A DNA stretch of 50,784 bases from positions 1 to 50,784 of the forward strand of contig VFQY01000008.1 in NCBI GenBank assembly GCA_018883425.1. Reading direction: 5' to 3'. Within the stretch, counting starts at the first letter, position 1, and every line of letters starts with the position of its first letter. The position numbers and the translations under genes are program-made. Shown in pieces: positions 37,133 to 45,700 of the stretch. The DNA is from Candidatus Omnitrophota bacterium. Its GTDB lineage: Bacteria; Omnitrophota; Omnitrophia; Omnitrophales; Aquincolibacteriaceae. Below the pieces are notes generated by a model. It did no database searches, had not been told where the DNA came from, and saw nothing but the letters and a program-made list of their open reading frames with translations.

Positions 37133-37807
37133 CTAAACCCTTTCGCCTTTGAGAATTTCGGGAATGGGTCTTGTGTCGATTCTCAGGCCGCCGTCGTGTT
37201 CGATCGAAAGCGTGTAAATCGTTCCCGGAACAAAGATGGATCCCGGCGCTTCGATCTGAGCGCTTTTGATTCCCATGGATTCCCTGCGCGACGGATCCAG
37301 CGCATAATCCCAAAACGACTCCCACAGCCGCGCCTCGAACTCCGAGCGGACCTCATCCGTCTTGTACCCTTGCGGAACCTGACGCATCTTGGTGATTTCA
37401 AACTCCTGGGTCTTTGCCCCGTCCAGCACAAACGCCTTCATAAAAAGATAGGCGCTCTTTCCCTTGAGTTTATCGCCGCCCTTGACGAAGCGGTCATCAA
37501 ACCGGATGACGAGGGACTGAAACTGGAGGATATTTCCGTAAAAGGTAAAGTATTTCGGCGCGAGACTGACGCCCTTGGCGTCATATTCAAGGAACTTGAG
37601 CGTGGTCTGGATTTTCTGGGTTTGCTCATTGAATTCGCTTTTGGTCACGAGTACTTCGGCTGCCCGCGAATCCGCAGAAAGTCTTTCGACGACCTTGCGC
37701 AGAACCCGCGCCTCTTCCAGCCAGCGGTTCACCCAGAAAGCCCCCATCAGGAGGGATACCGCCGTGACCGCGCAGAGGAGGAAATTTACAACAGCAGAGG
37801 TTTTCAT
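37133..37807 (-). CDS. Unknown single-pass membrane protein
   Basis: 224 aa from the ATG at 37807 (MKTSAVVNFLL): a TM helix at about residues 7-27, a short coiled coil (WLEEARVLRKVVERLSAD), then a soluble domain with no family I recognise. The longer track ORF starts at 37858, but that ATG shares its A with the 3' terminal CCA of tRNA-Arg, so tRNA maturation would destroy that start. No strong Shine-Dalgarno is visible. It lies between the tRNA and queA on the same strand. Unknown function, probably facing the periplasm. Confidence 0.65.
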   Translation of the reverse strand: MKTSAVVNFLLCAVTAVSLLMGAFWVNRWLEEARVLRKVVERLSADSRAAEVLVTKSEFNEQTQKIQTTLKFLEYDAKGVSLAPKYFTFYGNILQFQSLVIRFDDRFVKGGDKLKGKSAYLFMKAFVLDGAKTQEFEITKMRQVPQGYKTDEVRSEFEARLWESFWDYALDPSRRESMGIKSAQIEAPGSIFVPGTIYTLSIEHDGGLRIDTRPIPEILKGERV

Positions 37808-37857
37808 AGCGAAGACAAATTCCAGGAAGATTTTTTTGAATTTTTTTGGCGCCTTCA

Positions 37858-37934
37858 TGGTGCGCCCGACTGGGGTCGAACCAGTAACCTTCGCCTCCGG
37901 AGGGCGACGCTCTATCCAATTGAGCTACGGGCGC
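37858..37934 (-). tRNA. tRNA-Arg (anticodon CCG)
   Basis: A 77-nt cloverleaf reads on the minus strand: acceptor GCGCCCG/CGGGCGC, D-arm GCTC...GAGC, anticodon stem TCGCC/GGCGA with loop CTCCGGA (anticodon CCG, codon CGG), and T-arm ACTGG/CCAGT with TTCGACC. CCA is encoded in the DNA. Its last A is also the A of the ATG used by the long version of the next ORF. It lies between the SpoIID-like gene and the membrane-protein/queA unit. Confidence 0.95.
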
Positions 37935-38119
37935 CTAAAAGCTTCATGCGTCATCACGGTGCCCAGAGTTTCAAGGGCTTCCAGCAGACTGCCGGCATCA
38001 AGTTCTTTTGAAGGAGCCTAATATCGTAAGCAGCGGGGTATTCCGACTCGAAACTCCCAGCGCCTCGGCGGGCCGCCCCGCGTCTGCCTCAAAACTTTGT
38101 GTTCCGCAGATAAGTAGCC
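37935..38119 (-). other. 185-bp gap upstream of tRNA-Arg; no ORF, GC-rich
   Basis: Between the promoter-like site at 38120-38148 and the tRNA there is no supportable ORF. The minus strand holds a GC-rich self-complementary stretch (GGGGCGGCCCGCC) and could be an untranslated leader processed off the tRNA, or a small RNA. It matches no RNA family I recognise. Confidence 0.4.
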
Positions 38120-38148
38120 AGTATGACAAATTCTTCCCGGGGATTCAA
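38120..38148 (-). promoter_or_regulatory. Promoter-like site downstream of the SpoIID gene
   Basis: Minus-strand TTGAAT (4/6), 17-bp spacer, CATACT (4/6), starting just past the spoIID-like stop codon. It could drive the tRNA-Arg and queA operon with a leader of about 180 nt. Confidence 0.45.
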
Positions 38149-38153
38149 CCGCT

Positions 38154-39377
38154 TTAAAGACCTCTTTCGGCCTTTCTGCCGGGATAGAGCCGGGTAATGC
38201 CCGCGTTGGGATAATAGAAATCCAGAATCTGCCGATGGCTGTAGCCGAGCTCGGCCAGCTTTTTCGCACCGTACTGGCAGAACCCCACGCCGTGGCCCCA
38301 CCCCTTGCCCCGGAAGCGGTAGCCCCCGTCGGTTTTCTGGATCTCCGTGATCAGCGTGCTTTTAAAATGAGAGGGCCCCAGGAACATGCGGAGTCCGTTG
38401 GAAGAAATCTTTTTTTCTCCCCGAGCCGTATCGATCCCAAAACTCAGCACCCGGCCGCTTGCATCACGCCCCTGCGCCGACAAGCCCTTGACCCCGACAG
38501 CATTAAATCCGTTTTTCTTGAGCCTGGCCTCGATCTGTTTTAGGGTAAAAACTCCGTCCCATCGGTAATGTCGAGACCCTTTACAGAAATCGCACTTCAC
38601 GCCCATCAAGCAAGGGTGCTTTTCAAGGGTCCATACCTGATCAGCTCTTGTGGTAGCGCCGCCGCAGGTCGAGTGAAAATAGGCCGGGAAAATCTTCTTC
38701 TGATACGTCAGCACCTGACCGGCCGTGTCGTCAACAGCCGCATCCGTCCTAGGGTCATGCGTGCCCAAACCTCCGTAGACCTGACTGGAAACATCCGCCG
38801 CAACGTCATAAGGGAGCCCCTCTTTTTCGAGAATGTTGAAAAGCGCATAGGTCCTGGAGACGATGGCATGGGCCCGCAGCGACTCCATCGGCCAAGAGGG
38901 GCTGGCCTCAACCGGAAGAACGCCTTTGAGATATTCCTCCATCGACAGTTCGCTGACTGCCTTCAGGAGTCCTTGATCGTTCTTCAGGATGTCGAGGACA
39001 TGGTAATACTTTCTTCTGCCGACCACGATCTCGCCCTCCTGAATCGAAAGCCGCAGACTCCGCGTTTTGAAAGTCTGGCGGCCGAAGCGAATTCCTTCAG
39101 GCGCAGGCGTCACCCGGGTCGAAACAATCCGGTCGCCTCGGAAGAGCAGCTGGTCATTCTGATCTAAAAGTTCATAGGGAGAATTTGTTCCCACCTCAAG
39201 AGACGGACTGGGTTTCTGCACCATCACCCGGATGAGCTCGTATTTTTCGGGTTCGGCAGGAAGCTCTATCTGGGATTTTTTAATTTCATTTTTTTTGGGA
39301 GACGGAACCTGGGCGGCCGTCAGGGGCTGAGCCGCCAGCATCAAGCAGAAAAGGAGAGAAGAAACTCGGAAATTCAT
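38154..39377 (-). CDS. SpoIID/LytB-domain secreted protein
   Basis: 407 aa with a signal peptide (SLLFCLMLAAQPLTAA). The SpoIID domain spans about residues 140-400: SMEEYLKGVLPVEAS with the catalytic-type Glu region, LRAHAIVSRTYAL, then KGWGHGVGFCQYGAKKLAE and ILDFYYPN at the end. The family are peptidoglycan lytic transglycosylases or amidase enhancers and occur in non-sporulating diderms. Two Cys (LMGVKCDFCKG) may be a disulfide or metal site. The ATG lies 5 nt after a -10 box with no Shine-Dalgarno. Confidence 0.9.
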   Translation of the reverse strand: MNFRVSSLLFCLMLAAQPLTAAQVPSPKKNEIKKSQIELPAEPEKYELIRVMVQKPSPSLEVGTNSPYELLDQNDQLLFRGDRIVSTRVTPAPEGIRFGRQTFKTRSLRLSIQEGEIVVGRRKYYHVLDILKNDQGLLKAVSELSMEEYLKGVLPVEASPSWPMESLRAHAIVSRTYALFNILEKEGLPYDVAADVSSQVYGGLGTHDPRTDAAVDDTAGQVLTYQKKIFPAYFHSTCGGATTRADQVWTLEKHPCLMGVKCDFCKGSRHYRWDGVFTLKQIEARLKKNGFNAVGVKGLSAQGRDASGRVLSFGIDTARGEKKISSNGLRMFLGPSHFKSTLITEIQKTDGGYRFRGKGWGHGVGFCQYGAKKLAELGYSHRQILDFYYPNAGITRLYPGRKAERGL

Positions 39378-39382
39378 GACGC

Positions 39383-39412
39383 ATTGTAACAGCGTCCCGC
39401 ACGGAACCGCAA
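39383..39412 (-). promoter_or_regulatory. Promoter of the SpoIID-like gene, -10 box 5 nt from the ATG
   Basis: Minus-strand TTGCGG (3/6), 18-bp spacer, TACAAT (5/6), then 5 nt to the ATG. The -35 is weak. Transcription would start at or within a base of the start codon, a further possible leaderless gene. Confidence 0.5.
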
Positions 39413-39423
39413 GCGGACGGTTT

Positions 39424-40008
39424 TTAATCGAGACGTCCGATCAGGACACCGTCATGATTTCGAAGGACCGTGCGGGTATCCGCGATCGAGCAATCCAGGA
39501 TGGGATAGGCGCAAAGCAGAATACAGGGTATAGAGCGAAGCGCGTGAGGAATTTTCTCTTCGTAGGCGTGAAGCTCTGCCCATTGTTCGTGAGGAATAGC
39601 CGCCGCGTCACCCGCGCCCCGCAGGCGCTCACAACCCAACCGATGGATTCCTGACGCAGCTTCGGCGGCGAGCCGGAGGGCTTGATCCTCATCAAAACGT
39701 CCATCGCGCAAGTACCATTTTTCCGCAGAGAGAAGCTGCATGCGGCCGCTCGCCGCATAGTTCTCAAACCCAGGAATGTTTTCGAGAAGATGCTGGCGGA
39801 CGCGGGAGATACCCATTTTTTCAGAGATGAGCCAGATGCAGGCGTCGCCTTTTTCCAAGCCCGAAGAGAAAAAATCTGTCAGGATGTTTAAATAATCTTT
39901 CGGGCTCTTATAGAACTGGTACAGATGACGTCCCGTTTCGACACCATGCAAAAAGTCAAAGTCGGCTTTTTTCAAATTCGCCCTCCCGCGAGCAATCACC
40001 ATAACCAT
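39424..40008 (-). CDS. MEDS-domain protein (sensor-like), stand-alone
   Basis: 194 aa, almost entirely one MEDS (DcmR-sensory) domain: HLYQFYKSPKDYLNILTDFFSSGLEKGDACIWL, a long middle part, and HALRSIPCILLCAYPILDC. In other proteins this RecA/KaiC-like domain senses hydrocarbon derivatives or precedes HTH or kinase modules; here no output domain is present. A second Met at residue 3 is an alternative start. Monocistronic, with its own possible promoter upstream. Ligand and partner unknown. Confidence 0.8.
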   Translation of the reverse strand: MVMVIARGRANLKKADFDFLHGVETGRHLYQFYKSPKDYLNILTDFFSSGLEKGDACIWLISEKMGISRVRQHLLENIPGFENYAASGRMQLLSAEKWYLRDGRFDEDQALRLAAEAASGIHRLGCERLRGAGDAAAIPHEQWAELHAYEEKIPHALRSIPCILLCAYPILDCSIADTRTVLRNHDGVLIGRLD

Positions 40009-40035
40009 GAAGACTTTTGAATCAGCGACTCTTTT

Positions 40036-40065
40036 AGTCTAACACGCTTTGTGTGACGGAACCAA
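40036..40065 (-). promoter_or_regulatory. Possible promoter of the MEDS gene
   Basis: Minus-strand TTGGTT (4/6), 18-bp spacer, TAGACT (4/6), about 28 nt before the start codon, just after the strong terminator at 40076-40107. Confidence 0.4.
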
Positions 40066-40075
40066 CAACGGAATC

Positions 40076-40107
40076 AAAAAAAACCCCCGGGCTTTTAGGC
40101 CCGGGGG
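40076..40107 (-). terminator. Strong intrinsic terminator of the 40132-40626 gene
   Basis: Minus-strand perfect 9-bp stem CCCCCGGGC / GCCCGGGGG around a 6-nt loop, followed by a run of 8 T. Starts 24 bp after the stop of the peptidoglycan-binding lipoprotein. The other strand lacks a U-run, so it acts in one direction only. Confidence 0.92.
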
Positions 40108-40131
40108 TTATATTCTAACCTTCCGATTTTC

Positions 40132-40626
40132 TTAAGCGCCAGCCGTGAACGACTTGAGCTTGCTCCACGTCTTGCGTCCGACCACGCCGTCCGCAGAAAG
40201 ACCATTATCCCGCTGGAAAGCTTCGATCGCCTTGCGTGTTCCCGGGCCGATCTTTCCGTCCACAGCACCCTGATAGTAACCTGCATTCTTGAGTGCCTTC
40301 TGAATGCTGGCTGAGGGAAGCTCGAAGCCCGAAGGCGTGCGGTAGATGCCGCGGATCACGGATTCTTCTTCGCGAAGAGAGCCGATACGCGCACTGGATT
40401 GGGAAAGCTGGCTGTTCAATTCAGAGCGGCGGTTTTCTTCTTCCTGAAGCGCCGTGCGGGTGGACTGCAGGGCGTCATCAAGGCGGATGACCTCATCCGT
40501 CAGAACTCCAACCTGCGCCTGGAGGGCGTTGATCTGCTTGGTCGTGCCTTTCTTCGACGCGCAGCCTGTAAGGGTCATCATGACCAGGACGAGACCCATG
40601 AAACTCATCATCACGCTTCTTGCCAT
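40132..40626 (-). CDS. Lipoprotein with coiled coil and peptidoglycan-binding domain
   Basis: 164 aa. Lipoprotein signal ending in LTGC (Cys about residue 22), a coiled coil at about 32-85 (INALQAQVGVLTDEVIRLDDAL..., LREEES), then a PG_binding_1 domain at about 100-160 (IQKALKNAGYYQGAVDGKIGPGTRKAIEAFQRDNGL). It resembles a Braun-lipoprotein-like tether built from a different module: membrane anchor, spacer, non-covalent peptidoglycan binding. Excellent AAGGAG ribosome site 7 nt upstream, own promoter and strong terminator: monocistronic and probably highly expressed. Confidence 0.9.
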   Translation of the reverse strand: MARSVMMSFMGLVLVMMTLTGCASKKGTTKQINALQAQVGVLTDEVIRLDDALQSTRTALQEEENRRSELNSQLSQSSARIGSLREEESVIRGIYRTPSGFELPSASIQKALKNAGYYQGAVDGKIGPGTRKAIEAFQRDNGLSADGVVGRKTWSKLKSFTAGA

Positions 40627-40698
40627 TGTTATTCTCCTTGATTTTACTCTTTGGTGTCAGGTTGAAGAGATTGTCTCGGGATCAGTGCGAGTGGGCGG

Positions 40699-40727
40699 AG
40701 TTTAACAAAAGACAGCTTTAAAATCAA
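40699..40727 (-). promoter_or_regulatory. Promoter of the peptidoglycan-binding lipoprotein
   Basis: Minus-strand TTGATT (4/6), 17-bp spacer, TAAACT (4/6). Gives a leader of about 65 nt that ends in the AAGGAG ribosome site. Confidence 0.5.
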
Positions 40728-40765
40728 CCCCTTCGCGGTTAAAAAATGAAGGTCTGACAAGCTTT

Positions 40766-41590
40766 TCAAGCCGGCTTGACGGCAAAAACGAGAAACTCGG
40801 TGTGGGAGACCATCCTCTGCACAGGCCTGGTTTTTCCCTCGCGTGCAAGAATTTCGCGTTCCAGAAGCTCGAGACTTTCGACCAGTAGAAAACCCTCACG
40901 CCGCAGAGCCTCCGCCATACGCTCGATCTGATTGAATGTCGGGTTGAGGCTCACCAGTCTTCCGCTTCCTTTCAGCGCCTTCTTCACCACGGCAACTTCC
41001 TCCCAGGGCGTGGGAATATCCAAGATGACCGCGTCAAAACCTTCTTCAGGAAGCGGCTCTCCGGAAACCCTCTGAGAAAAGACCACATAAGGCCCGAGAC
41101 CCGCACGGGTCACGTTTTTATGCGCATTCTGCGGAAGATCCAGCCTGCGGTCAAAGGTCCAGACACAGCCGTGAGGCCGGACGGCGCTCGCCAAAGCCGT
41201 CGTCAGAGATCCTGAACCTGTTCCGATCTCGAGGACTTTCGACCCGGGGCCGATACCCGCTTTCATCATCAAAAAAGCCGCATCCTTGGGGTAGATGATG
41301 CCGCTCTCCCGGGAAGCCTTCATCATCAGGTCTTCGACGGTCGGTTTGAGAAGGTACCCCTCCGCGTGTTCGCAAATAATTTTAGTTCCGAATTCCTTGC
41401 CGAGCCATTCATCCACCGCGAGGGGTTTACCGCAGTGAATACCCACTTTTCTTCCCGGAATGACCTCGACCAAATAACTGACCTTCTCGAACCAAAGCAG
41501 AACGAGATCCCGTTCGCAAATCAGGGCGTTTCTTCCCGACCCTGCCCGGCCCGCAGCCGCATCCATCAGTCCTCGATCAACAGATTCCAT
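40766..41590 (-). CDS. trmI: tRNA (adenine-58-N1)-methyltransferase, TrmI family
   Basis: 274 aa. A beta-rich N-terminal domain (about 1-85) precedes a Rossmann SAM domain: IIYPKDAAFLMMKAGI, VLEIGTGSGSLTTALA (SAM loop), VWTFDRR, and VILDIPTPWEEV with the catalytic-type Asp-x-Pro motif. The family makes m1A58 in the T-loop of tRNA. AAAGGAAAG lies 6 nt upstream. Follows the HAD phosphatase by 15 bp in a rightmost-to-left operon headed by the receiver protein. Confidence 0.88.
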   Translation of the reverse strand: MESVDRGLMDAAAGRAGSGRNALICERDLVLLWFEKVSYLVEVIPGRKVGIHCGKPLAVDEWLGKEFGTKIICEHAEGYLLKPTVEDLMMKASRESGIIYPKDAAFLMMKAGIGPGSKVLEIGTGSGSLTTALASAVRPHGCVWTFDRRLDLPQNAHKNVTRAGLGPYVVFSQRVSGEPLPEEGFDAVILDIPTPWEEVAVVKKALKGSGRLVSLNPTFNQIERMAEALRREGFLLVESLELLEREILAREGKTRPVQRMVSHTEFLVFAVKPA

Positions 41591-41605
41591 TTCAGACTTT
41601 CCTTT

Positions 41606-42256
41606 CTACCACGATTGTTTGAGGGCGAGCTGCAAAAGTTCTTCGAAATTGTCAACCAGCCACTTCGGGGACAGGGATTCTAACTTATCCCGGGAAACAA
41701 ATCCATGAGCGATCAGGACAGCATCGATTCCGGCCGAGCAGGCTGTCTGAAAGTCCACCTCGCTATCGCCGACAAAAAGCGCCTCCTCCGGCAGGATTTT
41801 TTCCTTCTCCAAGACTTCCAGAATCGCGGAAGGATCCGGCTTGGGGGGATGTTTGGAACTGCCGGTGACGATGCCGCAGAGAAAATCAGCAGCGCCCAAA
41901 CTTTCAAGCATCTGTTCCGAAAAGGGGCTTGGCTTATTGGTCACGACCGCCTGCTTCCGGTCCTTAAAGTGATGGAGAACTTTCATAGCTCCGGGGTAAA
42001 GCAGGGTATGATCCATCATGTGTTCACTGTAATAGCGGCGGTAGATCCGCGCGCCGCGTCCGATTTCTTTCTCGTCACGCGTTCCCAGGCAGCTTTGAAT
42101 CAAATCAAAGAGACCTCGGCCCACATAACTGTGAATCGTCTCGGCCGCAAGCAGCGGACGCCCCATCGCGCTCAGCATGTGATTGGCCGAAAGGACGATG
42201 TCTTGCCGGGTGTCCACGAGGGTTCCGTCCAGATCATAGGCTATCAGCTTTTTCAA
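41606..42256 (-). CDS. HAD-family phosphatase, phosphoglycolate-phosphatase-like
   Basis: 216 aa from a TTG at 42256 (LKKLIAYDLDGTLVDT), which has GAGAGG 6 nt upstream. The track ORF starts at another TTG 20 codons earlier, overlapping the receiver gene, and its extra segment (PAPVPPDSFPGH) looks non-family. HAD motifs I (DLDGTLVDT), II (VVTNK), III (KPDPSAI) and IV (FVGDSEVDF) are intact with a helical cap. Most similar in layout to Gph, which removes 2-phosphoglycolate, including that from DNA-end repair, but substrate cannot be read from motifs. Confidence 0.85.
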   Translation of the reverse strand: MKKLIAYDLDGTLVDTRQDIVLSANHMLSAMGRPLLAAETIHSYVGRGLFDLIQSCLGTRDEKEIGRGARIYRRYYSEHMMDHTLLYPGAMKVLHHFKDRKQAVVTNKPSPFSEQMLESLGAADFLCGIVTGSSKHPPKPDPSAILEVLEKEKILPEEALFVGDSEVDFQTACSAGIDAVLIAHGFVSRDKLESLSPKWLVDNFEELLQLALKQSW

Positions 42257-42312
42257 GGGATCCCTCTCGAGGTGTCCGGGGAAACTATCCGGCGGGACAG
42301 GGGCCGGGATGT

Positions 42313-42672
42313 TCAAGCACCGATCAGCTTGACCAGCTCTGTCTCCAGGTAAGCAAGACTGAAGGGCTTCAGGATGTAGTGACGGGCTCCGAGCTGCTTT
42401 GATTTTTCAACGCTAACGTCATCATTAAGCGCCGTCAGCATGATGACTTTCGCCGAGGGATTTTTTTTCAGAAGTTTCTCGAGGCATTCAAGACCGTTCA
42501 TTCCCGGCATCATGAGGTCCAGCAGAACAATGTCGGGAGGATTCTTTTCGGCGATTTCAAGCGCTTCCTCGCCGGAAGCTGCCGAGGAAACGTCCAGGCG
42601 TCTCTCCTCAAGAAAATCCTGAAGGAAGAGCCGCACATCATCCTCATCGTCGACGATCAGCACTTTTTTCAC
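42313..42672 (-). CDS. Stand-alone receiver-domain response regulator
   Basis: 119 aa, a single CheY-like REC domain: acidic pocket VDDED (residues 7-11), phospho-acceptor Asp52 in LLDLMMPGMNG, Thr in MLTA, and Lys in LKPFS. No DNA-binding or output domain. Starts with GTG, with AAGGA just upstream. Lies 63 bp after addA and its stop region abuts the HAD gene. No histidine kinase is in the window, so partner and output are unknown. Confidence 0.93.
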   Translation of the reverse strand: MKKVLIVDDEDDVRLFLQDFLEERRLDVSSAASGEEALEIAEKNPPDIVLLDLMMPGMNGLECLEKLLKKNPSAKVIMLTALNDDVSVEKSKQLGARHYILKPFSLAYLETELVKLIGA

Positions 42673-42735
42673 AGGGTCCTTAGCTCGTTTTACCGGGTGA
42701 ACACTCTGTTTTTTAACACAGACGCCGTGCGCATG

Positions 42736-45700
42736 TCACTTGAAAATTTCCCGCGATGAACAGGCCATCATCTGATCCTGCAGAAGCCCGACCTCGTTTT
42801 CCAAAAGGAACTTGTCCTCGGCACTGAAAAGCGTCCGATGCTCCCAGGCATTCTTGAGAAAATAAAGGATTCCGCTCGCAGGAGCACGGCCCAACAGCTG
42901 AAAAACCGCGTGCGCATAAATACGAATCTGCGTGACATAGCCGCTTTGAGCAAGTTTTTCGGGAGATCCTTCCGCGGTTTTATAGTCCAGCACGTGCCAG
43001 TCGCCGCGGGCATCCTGGAAAAGAACGTCGATCACGCCGTGGATCATCCCGTGTTTCTCACGGAGCACAAAGGGGATTTCGCGGTGAACCCGCTTAGCCT
43101 GGGCGAGACGCTTGAAAACATCGCTGGCCCTAAAAAAATCAAGCAGTCCTCGCCCCTGACTCTGCACCTCCGGTGAAAAAGCCCGAAAAGCCTCTCTCGC
43201 AGCGCGGTCGAGCTCCTCGGCATCAGCCTTGCGGAAGTCTAAAACCTCAAGCGCGCGGTGCATCGCCGTGCCGAAGTCCGCAGGACTGGGCGAATCTTCC
43301 GGCAAGAGCAGCGCGGTTTCCGCGGGTTTTTCCTCCAGATCCTCAGAAAGTCCGACCTCATAGGCCCGCCAATACTCATGAGGGTCTTTGGCATAGGCGG
43401 CATAAGCAGAGACGGGCAAATGAAGCATGCGCTCGGAGCGCTGTTCCAGAGGTTTGATCCTTTCAAGGATTTCGGAGGCCTCGGCATCCATTTGCCGGCG
43501 GATTGACCCTGGGATTCTTTCGCGCAAAACTGCGGCGTCAAAACCCCCGAAAGCTTTCTGTAATTCGAGTTTTTCGGCAAGCGGTTTCTCCGCTTCCGCC
43601 CTCCCGGAACGTACCCCCTCGATCACTTCAAGGCCATCCCACGCCCTGCCGAGCAGGACCTGCATCCAGCTCTGGGCGTGATCCTTGTCTTTTTCTTTCT
43701 TGCCGTTCCGTGCGGGCTCTTTGAAAAACCCGCTCAAAATCAGCCTCTTTTTGGCCCGGGTCATCGCCACATAAAGGAGCCGCTCGCGCTCCTGGCTGTC
43801 CTTGGCTTCAAGACGCGAATCAGCCAAAAGCCAGCCCGCCGGAGATTCGAGTTCGCCTGTGAGAGGGTTGAGAATTTTCATTTCATAGCCGCGCCGAGAC
43901 TCCGACAAAAAAGTTTTGCTCTCCGGAGCATGCTTCTCCCGGCCGATATCGGCGGCAAATACGGTTTCAAACTCAAGTCCCTTGGCGCGGTGAATCGTCA
44001 AAATCCTTACCGCGTCGCCGCCGGACTCGGTTTCTATCTGCGCCTCCGACTCCCGGACTCCTTGAGTTTCCAGACGCCTCACGGACGCCAGGAAAGCTCC
44101 CAGAGGCAGCGGCTCAAAAGCCTCGGATTGGCGCGCAAGACTCATCAGTTTGCGGAGATTGGCATAGCGGCGCGCGCCGCGCGGATCGCTCAGCAAAGTC
44201 AATTCATAAGAGGTTCTCTCCAGAATTCTATCGAAAAGCTCCGTCAGTTTCAGACGGTCTTTAAGCCCCAGCAGTTCTCCGGTGACGCTTTGAAAAAAAC
44301 GGATCTTGGCAGCTTCCTCCGTCCGGAGCCGGCCTGACTCGAGCGCCTTGGACACACCTCCATAAAGAGGACTGGATGACGTTTTTCCAGAGTCTGAGGA
44401 CTTGGCCGACTCGGCGATCCAGAACAAGCTGTCATCGCTGACCTGAAAGAGGGGCGATCTCAAAGCGGCAGCCAGAGGAATGTCCGCCAGAGGATTTTCA
44501 AGAAACGCCAGGTAACTCATCATGTCCTTAATTTCAGGCTGGTGGTAAAAACCGCCGCCGGCCATGACATACGAGGGAATTCCACGGTGTTTGAGGGCCT
44601 GTTCGTAAAGAGCTACATGCGTCATGGATTGGAGCAAAATAGCCATGTGCCCGAAAGGCTGGCCGCTGCCCCGCAGTTCGAGAATCTTCAGAGCCAACTG
44701 ATCGGCTTCACGCATTCTTGCCGAAGCGGCGGATTCTTTATCTCCCTGACGGATCACGAGCAGTTCGGCCTTGCCCGGATCGGGATGATCCCCCGAGGCC
44801 GCGAGAGGTTCAAAAGCTTTTTGGGCATCCTCCCCCCAAAGAGAAGAGAAGAATTGGTTCACAAAATCCAGGATGCGGTACGAGGTTCTGAAATTCTCAT
44901 TGAGAGGGATAAAAACGCCTTCGCCGCCTTCCGCTTTGTGCTCGAGTTCTTTATTCCGGAACAGCTCCGGCTCGGCTCCGCGGAAAGCGTAGATCGACTG
45001 TTTGTAGTCCCCGACAAAAAAAAGATTGCCTCCTGCGGAGAGACAATGAATGAGCTTCATCTGCAACGCATTCGTATCCTGGAATTCGTCGATCAAAATG
45101 TGCTTGAATTTGCGCCGGTAACGGTCAAGAAGCTTGGCGTGAACCGGCGTAGGCCTCGAAAAAAGACGCACGGCACCGATCTCCAGGTCATCAAAATCAA
45201 GCAGTCCGCGCTCCCGTTTTTTGGCTTCGTAAGCCGCCTCAAAAAAGACAGCAAGTTCTTCGAAGCACGCCCGTAAGGGCGCTGCTGCTTCCTCCAGCCG
45301 AAGGGCATACCAATGATCCGATGCCTCCTTGATGCCGCTCCAATAATTCTCGCCTTTCTTGCCTTTCTTTCTGGAGAAACCGCTTCTCCAGGACTTGAAG
45401 TCCTGCGCGGCCTGCCAATTCCAGGACGGCGCGCACGCCCTGATCTTTTCCCAGATTTCGAGCCGCTGGGTTTCACCAAGATGAAGAAGATTTTGAGCGA
45501 TCAGGCGGGCTGCCTCTTCCGACTCCTCGAGGGCGGGGCGAGCGGCCCGCTGGACGAAAAACTCGGACATCTTTAAACCTGCCTGGCGGGCGGCCTCATC
45601 AACGCTGAGAATTCCTGAGCGCAGGCCGGCATCGCCAAAATTACGGAGAAGGTCAAAAAAACGGCTTCCCTGGCGGCAGTGCTCCTCAAAGAGGCTGTCG

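Noticed and set aside
37626-37919. 97-aa minus-strand ORF containing GYWFDPSRAH
   Set aside because: This is a known artefact of translating through a tRNA gene (here tRNA-Arg).
40766-40779. 14-bp perfect palindrome TCAAGCCGGCTTGA at the end of trmI
   Set aside because: It overlaps the stop codon and could be taken for a terminator, but it has no loop of its own and no following U-run; chance within coding sequence is likely.
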